Origin: Chthoniobacterales bacterium
GTDB lineage: Bacteria > Verrucomicrobiota > Verrucomicrobiia > Chthoniobacterales > UBA10450
NCBI GenBank assembly: GCA_013821455.1
Contig: JACDGS010000007.1
Location: 1 to 64,000 of the forward strand
DNA length: 64,000 bases
Direction of reading: 5' to 3'
A model generated the notes under the pieces. That model did no database searches, was not told the origin of the DNA, and worked only from the letters and a program-made list of their open reading frames with translations. Of the stretch, positions 47,187 through 55,722 are shown piece by piece. Within the stretch, counting starts at the first letter, position 1; every line of letters begins with the position of its first letter. The position numbers and the translations under genes were made by a program.

Positions 47187-48859
47187 TGGAAACACATCTG
47201 GAAGCGGAATCGGCGACAGCCAGAATTGTTAGAACCTCCGGTAGGATGGCGCCGGTGAATTATCTTAGTCGCGAGCACGGCGTGAAGTCCTGGTTGCTGA
47301 CGACGGATCACAAGCGGATCGCCTTACTCTATCTTTTCACGATCCTCTTCTTTTTTACCATCGCGAGCGTCGCCGCCGCGATGATGCGGATCGAACTACT
47401 GACACCTCAAGGCGATCTCGTTACCTCGGAGACCTATAACAAGCTTTTCACCATCCATGGCGTGCTCATGGTTTGGTTTTTTCTTATCCCGTCCATCCCT
47501 GCGGTGCTCGGAAACTTTGTCATACCTATGATGCTCGGGGCGCGTGATGTAGCGTTTCCGAAACTCAATCTGATTAGTTGGTATCTCTTCATCATCGGAG
47601 GCGCGCTGGCTTTGTGGTCGCTCGTGCACGGGGGGGTGGATACGGGTTGGACCTTCTACACACCCTATAGCACCACTTATGCTAACTCACATGTCATCTC
47701 GATGGCGGCGGGTATCTTTGTCGCGGGTTTTTCTTCCATCGCTACGGGACTAAACTTCATCGTCACCGTGCATAAGTTGCGCGCGCCGGGGCTAACCTGG
47801 TTCCGGCTGCCGCTTTTCATTTGGTCGATGTATGCCACGAGCCTGATCATGGTATTAGCGACACCGGTCCTTGCCATCACCCTGGGACTTATGTCTCTCG
47901 AACGATTCTGGGGTATCGGAATATTCGACCCCAAACTGGGTGGAGATCCGGTGCTGTTTCAACACCTCTTCTGGTTCTATTCGCATCCGGCGGTTTACAT
48001 CATGATTCTTCCCGGGATGGGAGTTATCAGTGAGGTAATTACCTGTTTCTCGCGCAAGCAGGTGTTTGGTTACGCCTGGATCGCGTCCGCCAGCATGGCC
48101 ATTGCTATTCTGGGTTTTCTCGTCTGGGGACATCACATGTTCGTTAGCTCACAGTCTATCTACGCCGGGATGGTTTTCTCGATTCTTAGCTTTATCGTCG
48201 CTATTCCTTCTGGGATTAAAGTCTTTAACTGGACGGCGACTTTACACAAAGGTTCGATTAGTTTTCATACACCGATGCTTTATGCACTTGGCTTCATTGG
48301 ACTCTTTACGATCGGTGGCCTAACCGGGCTTTTCCTCGCTGCGCTCGCAGTGGATGTGCATGTCACTGATACTTACTTCGTGGTGGCGCATTTTCACTAC
48401 ATCATGGTGGGAGGAATGGTAACGGCCTTCATGGGCGGCCTGCACTATTGGTGGCCTAAGATAACCGGCCGGCTCTACCCAGAGTTCCTGGGCAAAATCT
48501 CAGCCATCGTTCTCTTCATCGGCTTTAATCTAACCTTCTTTCCACAGTTCCTTCTCGGCTATCTGGGTATGCCGCGCCGCTACCATGCTTATCCGCCGGA
48601 GTTTCAGGTATTCCATGTCTTATCGACAGCGGGCGCGACGATTCTTGGAATAGGCTATCTCATGCCGCTTATGTATCTTATCTGGTCGCTAAAACACGGA
48701 CGGTTAGCAGGGCCTAATCCCTGGCGGGCCACTGGCTTGGAATGGCAAACGGAATCGCCGCCGCCAAAGCATAACTTCGAGGAAACTCCGATTGTAACGG
48801 GGCCGCCCTACCAATACTCAGCGGAAGAAGATAATCAGATCGAAATGGCCAATGTCTAA
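47186..48859 (+). CDS. coxA: Cytochrome c oxidase subunit I
   Basis: 557 residues, twelve TM helices. Haem and CuB ligands: His in [26 protein letters not shown] with the His-Tyr crosslink pair, GHHMFV with the CuB His pair, and [11 protein letters not shown] with the two haem His. This is an A-type haem-copper oxidase that reduces oxygen and pumps protons. It is followed not by coxC but, with an 8-bp overlap, by a lipid-kinase-family gene; no subunit III gene appears in the window. No 9-mer copies are present in this gene. Confidence 0.97.
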   Translation: METHLEAESATARIVRTSGRMAPVNYLSREHGVKSWLLTTDHKRIALLYLFTILFFFTIASVAAAMMRIELLTPQGDLVTSETYNKLFTIHGVLMVWFFLIPSIPAVLGNFVIPMMLGARDVAFPKLNLISWYLFIIGGALALWSLVHGGVDTGWTFYTPYSTTYANSHVISMAAGIFVAGFSSIATGLNFIVTVHKLRAPGLTWFRLPLFIWSMYATSLIMVLATPVLAITLGLMSLERFWGIGIFDPKLGGDPVLFQHLFWFYSHPAVYIMILPGMGVISEVITCFSRKQVFGYAWIASASMAIAILGFLVWGHHMFVSSQSIYAGMVFSILSFIVAIPSGIKVFNWTATLHKGSISFHTPMLYALGFIGLFTIGGLTGLFLAALAVDVHVTDTYFVVAHFHYIMVGGMVTAFMGGLHYWWPKITGRLYPEFLGKISAIVLFIGFNLTFFPQFLLGYLGMPRRYHAYPPEFQVFHVLSTAGATILGIGYLMPLMYLIWSLKHGRLAGPNPWRATGLEWQTESPPPKHNFEETPIVTGPPYQYSAEEDNQIEMANV

Positions 48860-49772
48860 GGAACAACAGCGCGGCCGGATTGAGGTTGTTCTTAACGCCA
48901 AGTCTGGCTCGCAGAAGGCGGAGGAAGCGCATAACGCTATCGAGCGAGTGCTAAGTCAGTCTGGGCGCCCGTATCAGATCACGGTCCCGGCTAAGAATGA
49001 GTTAGGGAAGATGGTGAAGGAGAAAGCGGCGAGTGAGTGTGAGGTGTTAGTAGCGGCGGGTGGCGATGGGACGATTTGTAGCGTGGCCGACGCGGCTTTG
49101 AAGAGTGGAAAGACACTTGGTGTTATACCACTGGGAACCTTTAACTATTTCGCAAAAAACCTTGGGATACCTTTGGAGCCGGACAAGGCGACTGAGGTTC
49201 TTCTTGGTGATCATACCGTGCGCGCTCCTGTCCTCGATCTGAATGGGCGACTTATCCTGAACAACACCAGCATTGGCATTCATCCGGCTGTGCTCTTGAA
49301 GCGGCGCCAGATGTATCGGCGCTGGGGGCGCAACCAACTCAGCGCTTATGCTTCTGTCATCATGACGGCCTTTCAGCCTCCCCCGCGTCTGCGCGTGAAA
49401 CTGGCGCTAAGTGAAGGTGAGGTCGAGCGCGAGACTCCGTTAGTCATGGTGTGCTCGAATGCTTTTCAGATGGAGGCTTTCGGGCTGGCGGGTAAGGAGT
49501 GTTTGGCGGAAGGAAAGTTCGCCCTGTATGTCGCGCGCATGGCCGGACGCGCGACGATTTTCAAACATGGAGTTAGGACCATGTTACGGAAGCTGCGGCC
49601 GGAGATCGACTATGAGGTGATCTGCACTTCGGATGTAACGATCGAGACGCGCCGCCGGCGATTTCGCGCGGCGGTGGATGGTGAGTTGGAAGAGTTAGAA
49701 GGTCCGTTGCGTTTTCGCGTGAGATCGGAAGCGCTCTGCGTCTTGGTGCCTGAGGAGCCGGAGAAGGAGTGA
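48852..49772 (+). CDS. Diacylglycerol kinase-catalytic-domain lipid kinase family protein
   Basis: 306 residues. [20 protein letters not shown] at the N-terminus and the catalytic [15 protein letters not shown] with GGDGT, then [19 protein letters not shown] and the [13 protein letters not shown] strand. The family phosphorylates diacylglycerol or related lipids. It overlaps coxA by 8 bp and the next gene by 4 bp, so it is probably in the same transcript although its link to respiration is unclear. Confidence 0.9.
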   Translation: MSKEQQRGRIEVVLNAKSGSQKAEEAHNAIERVLSQSGRPYQITVPAKNELGKMVKEKAASECEVLVAAGGDGTICSVADAALKSGKTLGVIPLGTFNYFAKNLGIPLEPDKATEVLLGDHTVRAPVLDLNGRLILNNTSIGIHPAVLLKRRQMYRRWGRNQLSAYASVIMTAFQPPPRLRVKLALSEGEVERETPLVMVCSNAFQMEAFGLAGKECLAEGKFALYVARMAGRATIFKHGVRTMLRKLRPEIDYEVICTSDVTIETRRRRFRAAVDGELEELEGPLRFRVRSEALCVLVPEEPEKE

Positions 49773-50575
49773 GGAAGCTGCTGCATCTTTCGGATTTGCA
49801 TTTTGGGCGGGTCGATAACTCGCTCGTGGAGCCGATGGTGACGATGGCGCAAAGTCTCGCGCCCGATCTGGTGGTTGTTTCCGGTGATTTTACCCAACGC
49901 GCGCGGCGGACCCAATTTCGCGCCGCCCGGATTTTCCTGGATCGGCTACCGATGCCGCGGCTGGTTGTTCCGGGGAATCACGACATTCCGCTTTGGGATG
50001 TCGTTAGGCGATTCGCTAGTCCGTTGGGCCGCTATCGGCGCTACATTACAGATGACCTTGCGCCCTTCTATCATGATGAGGAGATGGCGGTGCTGGGGAT
50101 CAATACGGCGCGCTCGCTCACAAGAAAATACGGGCGGATCAATGCCCTGCAGATCGCGCATGCCGGCGAGGTCTTTGCTGGCATAACCTCGGGAGTGACC
50201 AAGGTGGTGGTGACTCATCATCCCTTTGACCTACCTCCTGGATCTCATAGTCACCTGGTAGGGCGCGCGGCCATGGCGATGCAGGGATTGGCCGCGGCAG
50301 GAGTCGATCTTATTCTTTCAGGCCATCTCCATTTGCAGCATACCGGCCTAACGACGAAGCGCTATCGGATCAAAGGTTATTCCGCCCTCGTTGCGCAAAC
50401 CGGAACGACCATCTCGACGCGTGGCCGCGGCGAGGCGAATTCGTTCAACTTCATCACAATCGAGCGCGAGGCGATCTCGATTGCTTCACACCTTTGGTCT
50501 CCGGAGCAGCGTCAGTTCCTTGCGAATCCCGTTGCTCGGTTTGTGCGGTCGGCCGAAGGCTGGAGACCCGCCTAA
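49769..50575 (+). CDS. Calcineurin-like metallophosphoesterase (Icc-like)
   Basis: 268 residues; the GTG start overlaps the previous stop. All metal motifs are present: LSDLHFG, VSGDFTQ, PGNHDIP, VVTHHPF and SGHLHLQH. The pattern is that of cyclic-nucleotide or phospholipid phosphoesterases of the Icc/YfcE type. The stop codon is the TAA of a GCCTAACGA copy at 50570, and two further copies (50001, 50346) encode ValArg and LeuThr. It ends the long operon that starts at actA or actC. Confidence 0.9.
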   Translation: MRKLLHLSDLHFGRVDNSLVEPMVTMAQSLAPDLVVVSGDFTQRARRTQFRAARIFLDRLPMPRLVVPGNHDIPLWDVVRRFASPLGRYRRYITDDLAPFYHDEEMAVLGINTARSLTRKYGRINALQIAHAGEVFAGITSGVTKVVVTHHPFDLPPGSHSHLVGRAAMAMQGLAAAGVDLILSGHLHLQHTGLTTKRYRIKGYSALVAQTGTTISTRGRGEANSFNFITIEREAISIASHLWSPEQRQFLANPVARFVRSAEGWRPA

Positions 50576-50668
50576 CGAGTAAAGCACTTCAAACGTAGCT
50601 TTCTACACGCTCATAGCACTGGGAGACATTGCCGCGCCAGCATAGGGTAGCGAGGTAAGTGTACAGCA

Positions 50669-50705
50669 AAACCTTCCGCGCGAGGATGTCCCGCGTGGAA
50701 GGTTT
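50669..50705 (-). terminator. Hairpin downstream of the Thr-rich lipoprotein gene
   Basis: AAACCTTCCGCGCG (50669-50682) pairs with CGCGTGGAAGGTTT (50692-50705) with one G-T type mismatch and a short loop. On the minus strand it is followed by TTTTG. It lies 22 bp after the stop at 50727. Confidence 0.75.
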
Positions 50706-50726
50706 GCCTCTAAAATTGAAGCGAGA

Positions 50727-50996
50727 CTACGGAGTCGGCGACGTCGTGGTCGTCGTCTCAGTCGTCGTGCTGGTCTCAGCGGCCGGCGAAGCAGTCTCAG
50801 CCGGAGTCGCGGTGGCCTCTGCGGCCGGCGATGTCGTGGTGGTCTCGGTTGTAGTCGAGGTTGACGTGTCCGCCGGAGTCGCGGTTGCGCTCGCCGTGGT
50901 GTCCGCGGGCGCTGGGCTCGGGGCAACGACGTCGGTTTTTTGTTCGCACGCCGCGAGAAGGGCAGCGCTGGCCAGGATGCAGATATATTTCTTCAT
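50727..50996 (-). CDS. Small Thr/Ala-rich lipoprotein
   Basis: 89 residues from the ATG at 50996. Lipobox SAALLAAC gives a lipidated Cys at about residue 17. The rest is low-complexity Thr/Ala/Pro/Ser repeats (TSTSTTTETTTTSP, ETSTTTETTTTTSP) encoded by imperfect tandem GC-rich repeats on the DNA. No family is recognised. It recalls the Thr-rich secreted protein at 15952 in composition. Confidence 0.65.
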   Translation of the reverse strand: MKKYICILASAALLAACEQKTDVVAPSPAPADTTASATATPADTSTSTTTETTTTSPAAEATATPAETASPAAETSTTTETTTTTSPTP

Positions 50997-51090
50997 AGGT
51001 TTTGGGATTCGCGCCACGTTGGGGTCACAATCGACTCGGGGCAAGGAAACTTTTCGGCTTTGTAGAATTTAATTTGGACGGGAAGAGCGA

Positions 51091-51169
51091 GACAGGATTA
51101 ACAGGATTTACCGGATGAGGCGAAGACGAGTGTCGCGGGCTCGTTTGTTCAATCCGGGAAATCCTGTTC
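51091..51169. repeat. Inverted repeat of the ACAGGATT family
   Basis: GACAGGATTAACAGGATTTA at 51091 and AATCCGGGAAATCCTGTTC ending at 51169 form the arms. It lies 12 bp downstream of the ald stop, between ald and the lipoprotein gene, and is related to 22448-22532. Confidence 0.75.
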
Positions 51170-51181
51170 AAGTTTTCGGTC

Positions 51182-52309
51182 TTACGAAGGTGATGCGGCG
51201 TCATCAGCCGCCTGAAACGGCGGTTCGTATTTCATCCCGTGCGCTTCGGCGACGGCGGGATGAGTCAATCGGCCATCCATGGTGTTGATCCCGCCGATGA
51301 GTGCGGGTTGGCGTTCGCATGCTTCTTTCAACCCCAAATCCGCCAGCAGCTCGACATAGCGGTAGGTAATGTTGGTTAGCGCCTGCGTAGCGGTCCGCGC
51401 ATAGGCCGCCGGCATGTTGGCGACGCAGTAGTGAATGACTCCTTCCTCGACGAAAACCGGATCAAGGTGAGTTGTCGGCCGCGAAGTCTCGACGCAACCG
51501 CCCTGGTCGATCGCTATGTCCACCACGACACTACCGGGGCGCATGGCCCGGAGCATTTCTCGCGTGATGAGTTTCGGCGCTTTCGCGCCCGGCACGAGGA
51601 CGGCGCCGATGAGAAGATCAACCGAGGGCATCAATTCCTGCAAATGCGCTTCACTGGAATAGAGCGTGTGTGCCGAGTGCATGGTGATGTCGAGGAAACG
51701 CATCCGCTCGAGATCGACCTCAAGAATGGTTACGTCCGCACCGAGGCCGGTCGCCATACGCGCGGCGTTGACGCCTGATGTTCCGCCACCGAGAACGACG
51801 ACACGACCGGGCAACACTCCCGGCACGCCGCCGAGGAGAACGCCGTTGCCGCCGTTGTGTTTGGCGAGAAAATAAGCGCCCATCACGACAGACATGCGCC
51901 CTGCGATTTCGCTCATCGGTTCCAGCAAAGGCAAACGCCCGCCAACCTGAATCGTCTCATAAGCAACGCCCGTAACGCCGGATTTCATAAGCGCTTCCGT
52001 GAGGGAACGGCTCGCCGCCAGATGCAGATAAGTGAAAAGGATCTGTCCCTTGCGCAGAAGCTCGTACTCCGCGGGCAAGGGCTCCTTTACCTTCACGATC
52101 ATGTCGGCGCGCCGGAAAAGATCGGGCGCATTATCGACAATCTCCGCGCCCGCAGCGGTGTAGTCCGCGTCGGGGTAGCCAGTGCCGACTCCAGCGTTCT
52201 TTTGCACGAGCACAGTGTGCCCGCGCTTGGTTAGTTGATAGGCCGCGGAAGGGAGCAGGCTGACGCGGTTTTCCTGCTGCTTAATTTCTTTCGGGATGCC
52301 GATGATCAT
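51182..52309 (-). CDS. ald: Alanine dehydrogenase
   Basis: 375 residues. Opens MIIGIPKEIKQQENRVSLLP, has the Lys and His motifs VKVKEPLPAEYELLRKGQIL and FTYLHLAAS, an NAD-binding VVLGGGTSGVNAARMA, then DIAIDQGGC and FVEEGVIHYCVANMP, all standard. It interconverts L-alanine and pyruvate with NAD and ammonia. It is a single gene, 33 bp downstream of the yqgE stop on the same strand. No 9-mer copy is present here. Confidence 0.97.
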   Translation of the reverse strand: MIIGIPKEIKQQENRVSLLPSAAYQLTKRGHTVLVQKNAGVGTGYPDADYTAAGAEIVDNAPDLFRRADMIVKVKEPLPAEYELLRKGQILFTYLHLAASRSLTEALMKSGVTGVAYETIQVGGRLPLLEPMSEIAGRMSVVMGAYFLAKHNGGNGVLLGGVPGVLPGRVVVLGGGTSGVNAARMATGLGADVTILEVDLERMRFLDITMHSAHTLYSSEAHLQELMPSVDLLIGAVLVPGAKAPKLITREMLRAMRPGSVVVDIAIDQGGCVETSRPTTHLDPVFVEEGVIHYCVANMPAAYARTATQALTNITYRYVELLADLGLKEACERQPALIGGINTMDGRLTHPAVAEAHGMKYEPPFQAADDAASPS

Positions 52310-52342
52310 ATCTCACTGCTTCGCACCAGAAAGAGCGCGAAG

Positions 52343-52900
52343 CTAGTTCAAAGAGGGATCGTCGGGAGCGGCCGCCAGCATCTTGAACCACGGGCCCAAA
52401 CCGCGCATAATTTCGAACCAAAGCTTCGGCAATTTCTCTGGCGCAAGAGTCGCGCGGTCGGGCGCTTGCAAGAGCCACGCCTGCTCTTCGAGCTCTTTTT
52501 CCAACTGGCCCGCCTTCCAGCCAGCGTAGCCGACAAAGGCGCGAATCGACTGATGCGCGGCGCTATTAACATTCTCGAATGCTTCGGCCACGACCTCTTG
52601 ATTTAAGCTGAGGGAATTACGTCCTTTCCAATCGAAGGCCGCAAACATGAGCTGGTTCGTCCCGACCGGACCGCCAAGGAAAACGGGAACGTTGCCGAGG
52701 GCCTCGGGCGTGTCGTTGGCGACCAGCTCGGAGACTTGTTTGTCGAGCGGACGGTTGATGATCACCCCGACCGCGCCGTCGTCTTTGTCGTGCGCGGAAA
52801 TGAAAAGAACGCTGCGCCGGAAATTTGGGTCGAGCATGCTGGGATGCGCGATCAGGAGTTGTCCGGCAAGGCTTGGCGAATCTCCAGAAATCTGACGCAT
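52343..52900 (-). CDS. YqgE/AlgH-family protein
   Basis: About 185 residues from the ATG near 52900; a TTG at 52933 adds eleven. SLAGQLLIAHPSMLDPNFRR, then SVLFISAHDKDDGAVGVIIN, RPLDKQVSELV and VFLGGPVGTNQLMF are signatures of the YqgE family. The function is not known. It lies downstream of recF, 48 bp away, in the same direction. Confidence 0.9.
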   Translation of the reverse strand: MRQISGDSPSLAGQLLIAHPSMLDPNFRRSVLFISAHDKDDGAVGVIINRPLDKQVSELVANDTPEALGNVPVFLGGPVGTNQLMFAAFDWKGRNSLSLNQEVVAEAFENVNSAAHQSIRAFVGYAGWKAGQLEKELEEQAWLLQAPDRATLAPEKLPKLWFEIMRGLGPWFKMLAAAPDDPSLN

Positions 52901-52948
52901 GAGAAAATAGAAACCCGCGCCGGGCCGATGCAAGTTTGCGCGGCGCGC

Positions 52949-53998
52949 TCAACCCCTGGGACGAATCTCGCCGCCGGCCAGTTCCAGGACTGGGCCGTCC
53001 CACGCGGACTCGCGCCAGTCGAGACTGGTGGCCGTGATGAGCTTTTGGGACTCGTTAGGCAAAGCGGCCAGAAGTGCATTGCGCCGGGAGGCGTCGAGTT
53101 CGCCAAAAATGTCGTCGATCAGGAGCAGTGGTGGACCTTCCGCCTCTTCGGCCAGGAGCCGTGCCTGCGCCAATTTCAACGCCAGTGCGGCGGTCCGCTG
53201 CTGTCCCTCGGAAGCAAATTGCGCGGCCGACATTTCGCGCACGAAGAGGCACAGATCGTCCCGGTGTGGTCCTACAGTCGTTAGGCGCAAACGCGCGTCT
53301 TCCGCCTGGGCGCGCTCCAGATGGGCCGCGAAATCCTCTTCATTTCCCGGCACGTAATCGAGGGCCAGACTTTCATTCCCGCTGATCGCATGATGACTTG
53401 CCTCCGCCGCCGGCCGCAGACGCCTAACGAGTGCGGCGCGCATTTCGCCTAACGACCTCCCCGCTTTCACCAGCGGCTCCGTGTAGGCGGTGAGTTCGCG
53501 CGGGCGTGGGTGCGGGGATTTCAGCAGGGCATTCCGCGCCCGCAGCGCCCGCTCGTAGACGCGTAACGCGGGGCGATAACGCACGTCTACCTGGCTGCCG
53601 ATGAAGTCGAGAAAGCGCCGTCGCGTTTCGGCCGCGCCGCGGATCAGATCGAGATCGTTATTCGCAAAAGAAACGACGCGTAGAAATGCCAGATAATCTG
53701 CGAGGTCCCGCTGCTCGACGCCGTCGAGAGCCACCTTCCGTCGCAGCGTGCTGTAATAAAATTGCAGGAGGTGCTCTTCGATATGTCCCGAGACGACGAA
53801 AGATTTTTCCCCCGCGCGCAAGGCCGGCGCCATCGTCGCTGCGCGTTGCGATTGCAAACGCAAGAGCACGCAAGCTGCCTCGAGCAGCGTCGTTTTACCC
53901 TGGCCGTTGGCGCCGACGATGAAATTAAAACCGCTGGAAAACTCGGCCGCAATCGCGGGGAAGCAGCGAAAGTTGCGCAGTTGCAGATCGCGAAGCAT
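52949..53998 (-). CDS. recF: DNA replication and repair protein RecF
   Basis: 349 residues. Walker A in VGANGQGKTTLLEA, then FANNDLDLIRGAAETRRRFL, the ABC-type signature around ASEGQQRTAALALKLAQA, and Walker B in LLLIDDIFGELDASRRN. It loads RecA on gapped DNA together with RecO and RecR. It carries four exact 9-mers (53052, 53278, 53422, 53447) in about 1 kb. It is not next to dnaA or dnaN here. Confidence 0.96.
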   Translation of the reverse strand: MLRDLQLRNFRCFPAIAAEFSSGFNFIVGANGQGKTTLLEAACVLLRLQSQRAATMAPALRAGEKSFVVSGHIEEHLLQFYYSTLRRKVALDGVEQRDLADYLAFLRVVSFANNDLDLIRGAAETRRRFLDFIGSQVDVRYRPALRVYERALRARNALLKSPHPRPRELTAYTEPLVKAGRSLGEMRAALVRRLRPAAEASHHAISGNESLALDYVPGNEEDFAAHLERAQAEDARLRLTTVGPHRDDLCLFVREMSAAQFASEGQQRTAALALKLAQARLLAEEAEGPPLLLIDDIFGELDASRRNALLAALPNESQKLITATSLDWRESAWDGPVLELAGGEIRPRG

Positions 53999-54010
53999 GC
54001 CCGCGCCGGT

Positions 54011-54862
54011 TCACAGACTAACGAGTTCGAGGCGGCAAGTCATCCGCGCCTCGGTCACTCCGCGTTGATAATAATATCCGTCGATCGGCGTGACGTCGCC
54101 CGGCTCGATTCCCGCTGCCGCAATGATGAAATTCTGATCGCAGAAAATGCCGTTCGTCGGATCCATCCCCACCCACCCAGCACCGGGCAAATAGACCTCC
54201 GTCCAGGCATGGAGCGATCCTTCCGCGCGGCGCGATTCCGGATCCGCTTCCCGGAGGAAGCCGCTCGTTAGGCGCGCCGCCAAGCCGTTCTGGCGGAGGA
54301 CCGCGGCGAGGAGCAGCGCCACGTCGCGGCAGGCGCCTTTGCCGATGCGCAGAGTCTCGTTAGGCGGACGCGCCGGTCCTTCCTCGCGCCGCTCGTAACT
54401 GACGCACTCGTGCAGGCGCTCATTCAACTGCACCAGCGTCGAAACGGTTGGCCGCGGATGGTCAATGTTAGGCGCGGTCCAGTGTGGAATTTCCAGAGCG
54501 GTATCGTGAGGCGCTAATTGGTAAGGCGCGAGCACGCGCTGCAATTCCACGGGGTAAGAAAAGGGCATGGTCGCCGCCTCGGGCGCGAGCAGGAAATCGA
54601 AAGGATTCCGTTTTTCCAATTCCAAATCGAGCTCAAGCCCGAAGCGAAGTTCCGCCGCCGGATCGGTGAAGGAACAAGCCGCGACACAGTTATCGAAGAC
54701 GTCGCGGCCGAAGCGCACGTGAGCATCTGCGTTCGTCTCAAACTTCATCCGCAGCACGCGCGTGAAGACGTCGCCGCGTGGAAAAAGCCGCAGCTCGTGA
54801 CGAGAAAAACGCACGGGCGCAGCATAACGATAAGAGGTTTCATAGCGGACGCCGAGCTTCAC
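54011..54862 (-). CDS. Transglutaminase-like superfamily protein
   Basis: 283 residues. N-terminal beta sandwich (YETSYRYAAPVRFSRHELRL), a bacterial transglutaminase N-terminal domain, then the catalytic core: Cys in GKGACRDVALLLAAVLR, His in GSLHAWTEVYLPG and Asp in GMDPTNG. Such cytosolic proteins are often in operons with alpha-E and circularly permuted ATP-grasp genes; none is here. It lies 12 bp upstream of recF on the same strand. Two 9-mer copies (54265, 54357). Confidence 0.9.
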   Translation of the reverse strand: MKLGVRYETSYRYAAPVRFSRHELRLFPRGDVFTRVLRMKFETNADAHVRFGRDVFDNCVAACSFTDPAAELRFGLELDLELEKRNPFDFLLAPEAATMPFSYPVELQRVLAPYQLAPHDTALEIPHWTAPNIDHPRPTVSTLVQLNERLHECVSYERREEGPARPPNETLRIGKGACRDVALLLAAVLRQNGLAARLTSGFLREADPESRRAEGSLHAWTEVYLPGAGWVGMDPTNGIFCDQNFIIAAAGIEPGDVTPIDGYYYQRGVTEARMTCRLELVSL

Positions 54863-55029
54863 CGCGGGGACGCTAAGTCGGCTCTTTAAAAATTCCTATT
54901 CGATCCAAAAATTTTCTTGCACCGGCCATTCAGGTCGACTATCTGATCCGCAGATTTGAATGATTGTTCTGGGGGGAACAGCCGCCCTTCATGCCCTTCG
55001 GGTGTGGGGGGCGGTACCTTTTTGGGGTA

Positions 55030-55707
55030 ATGCCGCCGGTCGAAAATCCCCCCGCACCCGCCCGAAGACGGCTCGGTTGTCCGCTCGCTTTCGCCCTCGT
55101 CGTTCTCATCCTGGCGCTGCTCGGGGCCTTCCTTTTTTACCGCGCTGAAACGTGGCCGGGTCGGACGACGGCATCCCTGGAACGCGTGGGCCGTGAGGCG
55201 CGTGACGAATTCGTTAGGCTGGCTCAGCTGCAACCTCGCGTCACGATTAACGATCGTGTTTATCTGGAGCAAACCACGACCGTCGCGCAGCTCGCCGTGC
55301 TCGAGCGCCAGGTGGAAGTCGAGCACGAGTTGCTGCACTCGTGGGCCGGGAGCACGAAGCGGGTCAAGCTGCATGGAACTTTCGCCGTGAAAGCTGGCTT
55401 CGATCTGCACAAAAAATTCAACGTTGATATTCATCCCCAGGGAGTCCTGATCGAGCTCCCGCACGCTGAGATCCTTTCCGTCGAGCAAAAAAGGGTTGAG
55501 GTGCTCGCGCTCGAAAACGGTTTGTGGAACCGGATTTCGCCTAACGACATCGAGCACGAGCTGGCCGCCCTGCCGGAACTCGCGCGCGCAAAGTCCCACG
55601 CCCTTCCAGCCGAGGCGGAAGACACTTTCACGCGTCAGTTCCTGGAAAAATTTCATCCTTCGCAGCCGGTGCGTGCCATCTTTCCTGCGCCGTCGCCGGC
55701 TGGTTAG
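55030..55707 (+). CDS. DUF4230-like membrane-anchored protein
   Basis: 225 residues from the ATG at 55030; earlier in-frame ATGs lie in odd, GC-rich sequence. A single TM helix (CPLAFALVVLILALLGAFLF), then a soluble domain with YLEQTTTVAQLAVLERQVEV, HGTFAVKAGFDLHKKFNVDI, LIELPHAEILSVEQK, matching DUF4230 in layout. Function unknown. The stop lies in a one-mismatch 9-mer (GGTTAGGC), followed at once by an exact copy (55712). It is 15 bp before the AsmA-like gene. Confidence 0.75.
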   Translation: MPPVENPPAPARRRLGCPLAFALVVLILALLGAFLFYRAETWPGRTTASLERVGREARDEFVRLAQLQPRVTINDRVYLEQTTTVAQLAVLERQVEVEHELLHSWAGSTKRVKLHGTFAVKAGFDLHKKFNVDIHPQGVLIELPHAEILSVEQKRVEVLALENGLWNRISPNDIEHELAALPELARAKSHALPAEAEDTFTRQFLEKFHPSQPVRAIFPAPSPAG

Positions 55708-55722
55708 GCATTCGTTAGGCCA

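Noticed and set aside
50669-50705. The hairpin at 50.7 kb as part of the Icc-like gene's terminator only
   Set aside because: The T run is on the minus-strand side, so it better serves the lipoprotein gene, though it could act both ways.
54964-55029. Earlier start for the DUF4230 gene
   Set aside because: The extra segment is Gly/Pro/Phe-rich without family match, and the ATG at 55030 has a better upstream GGGG.
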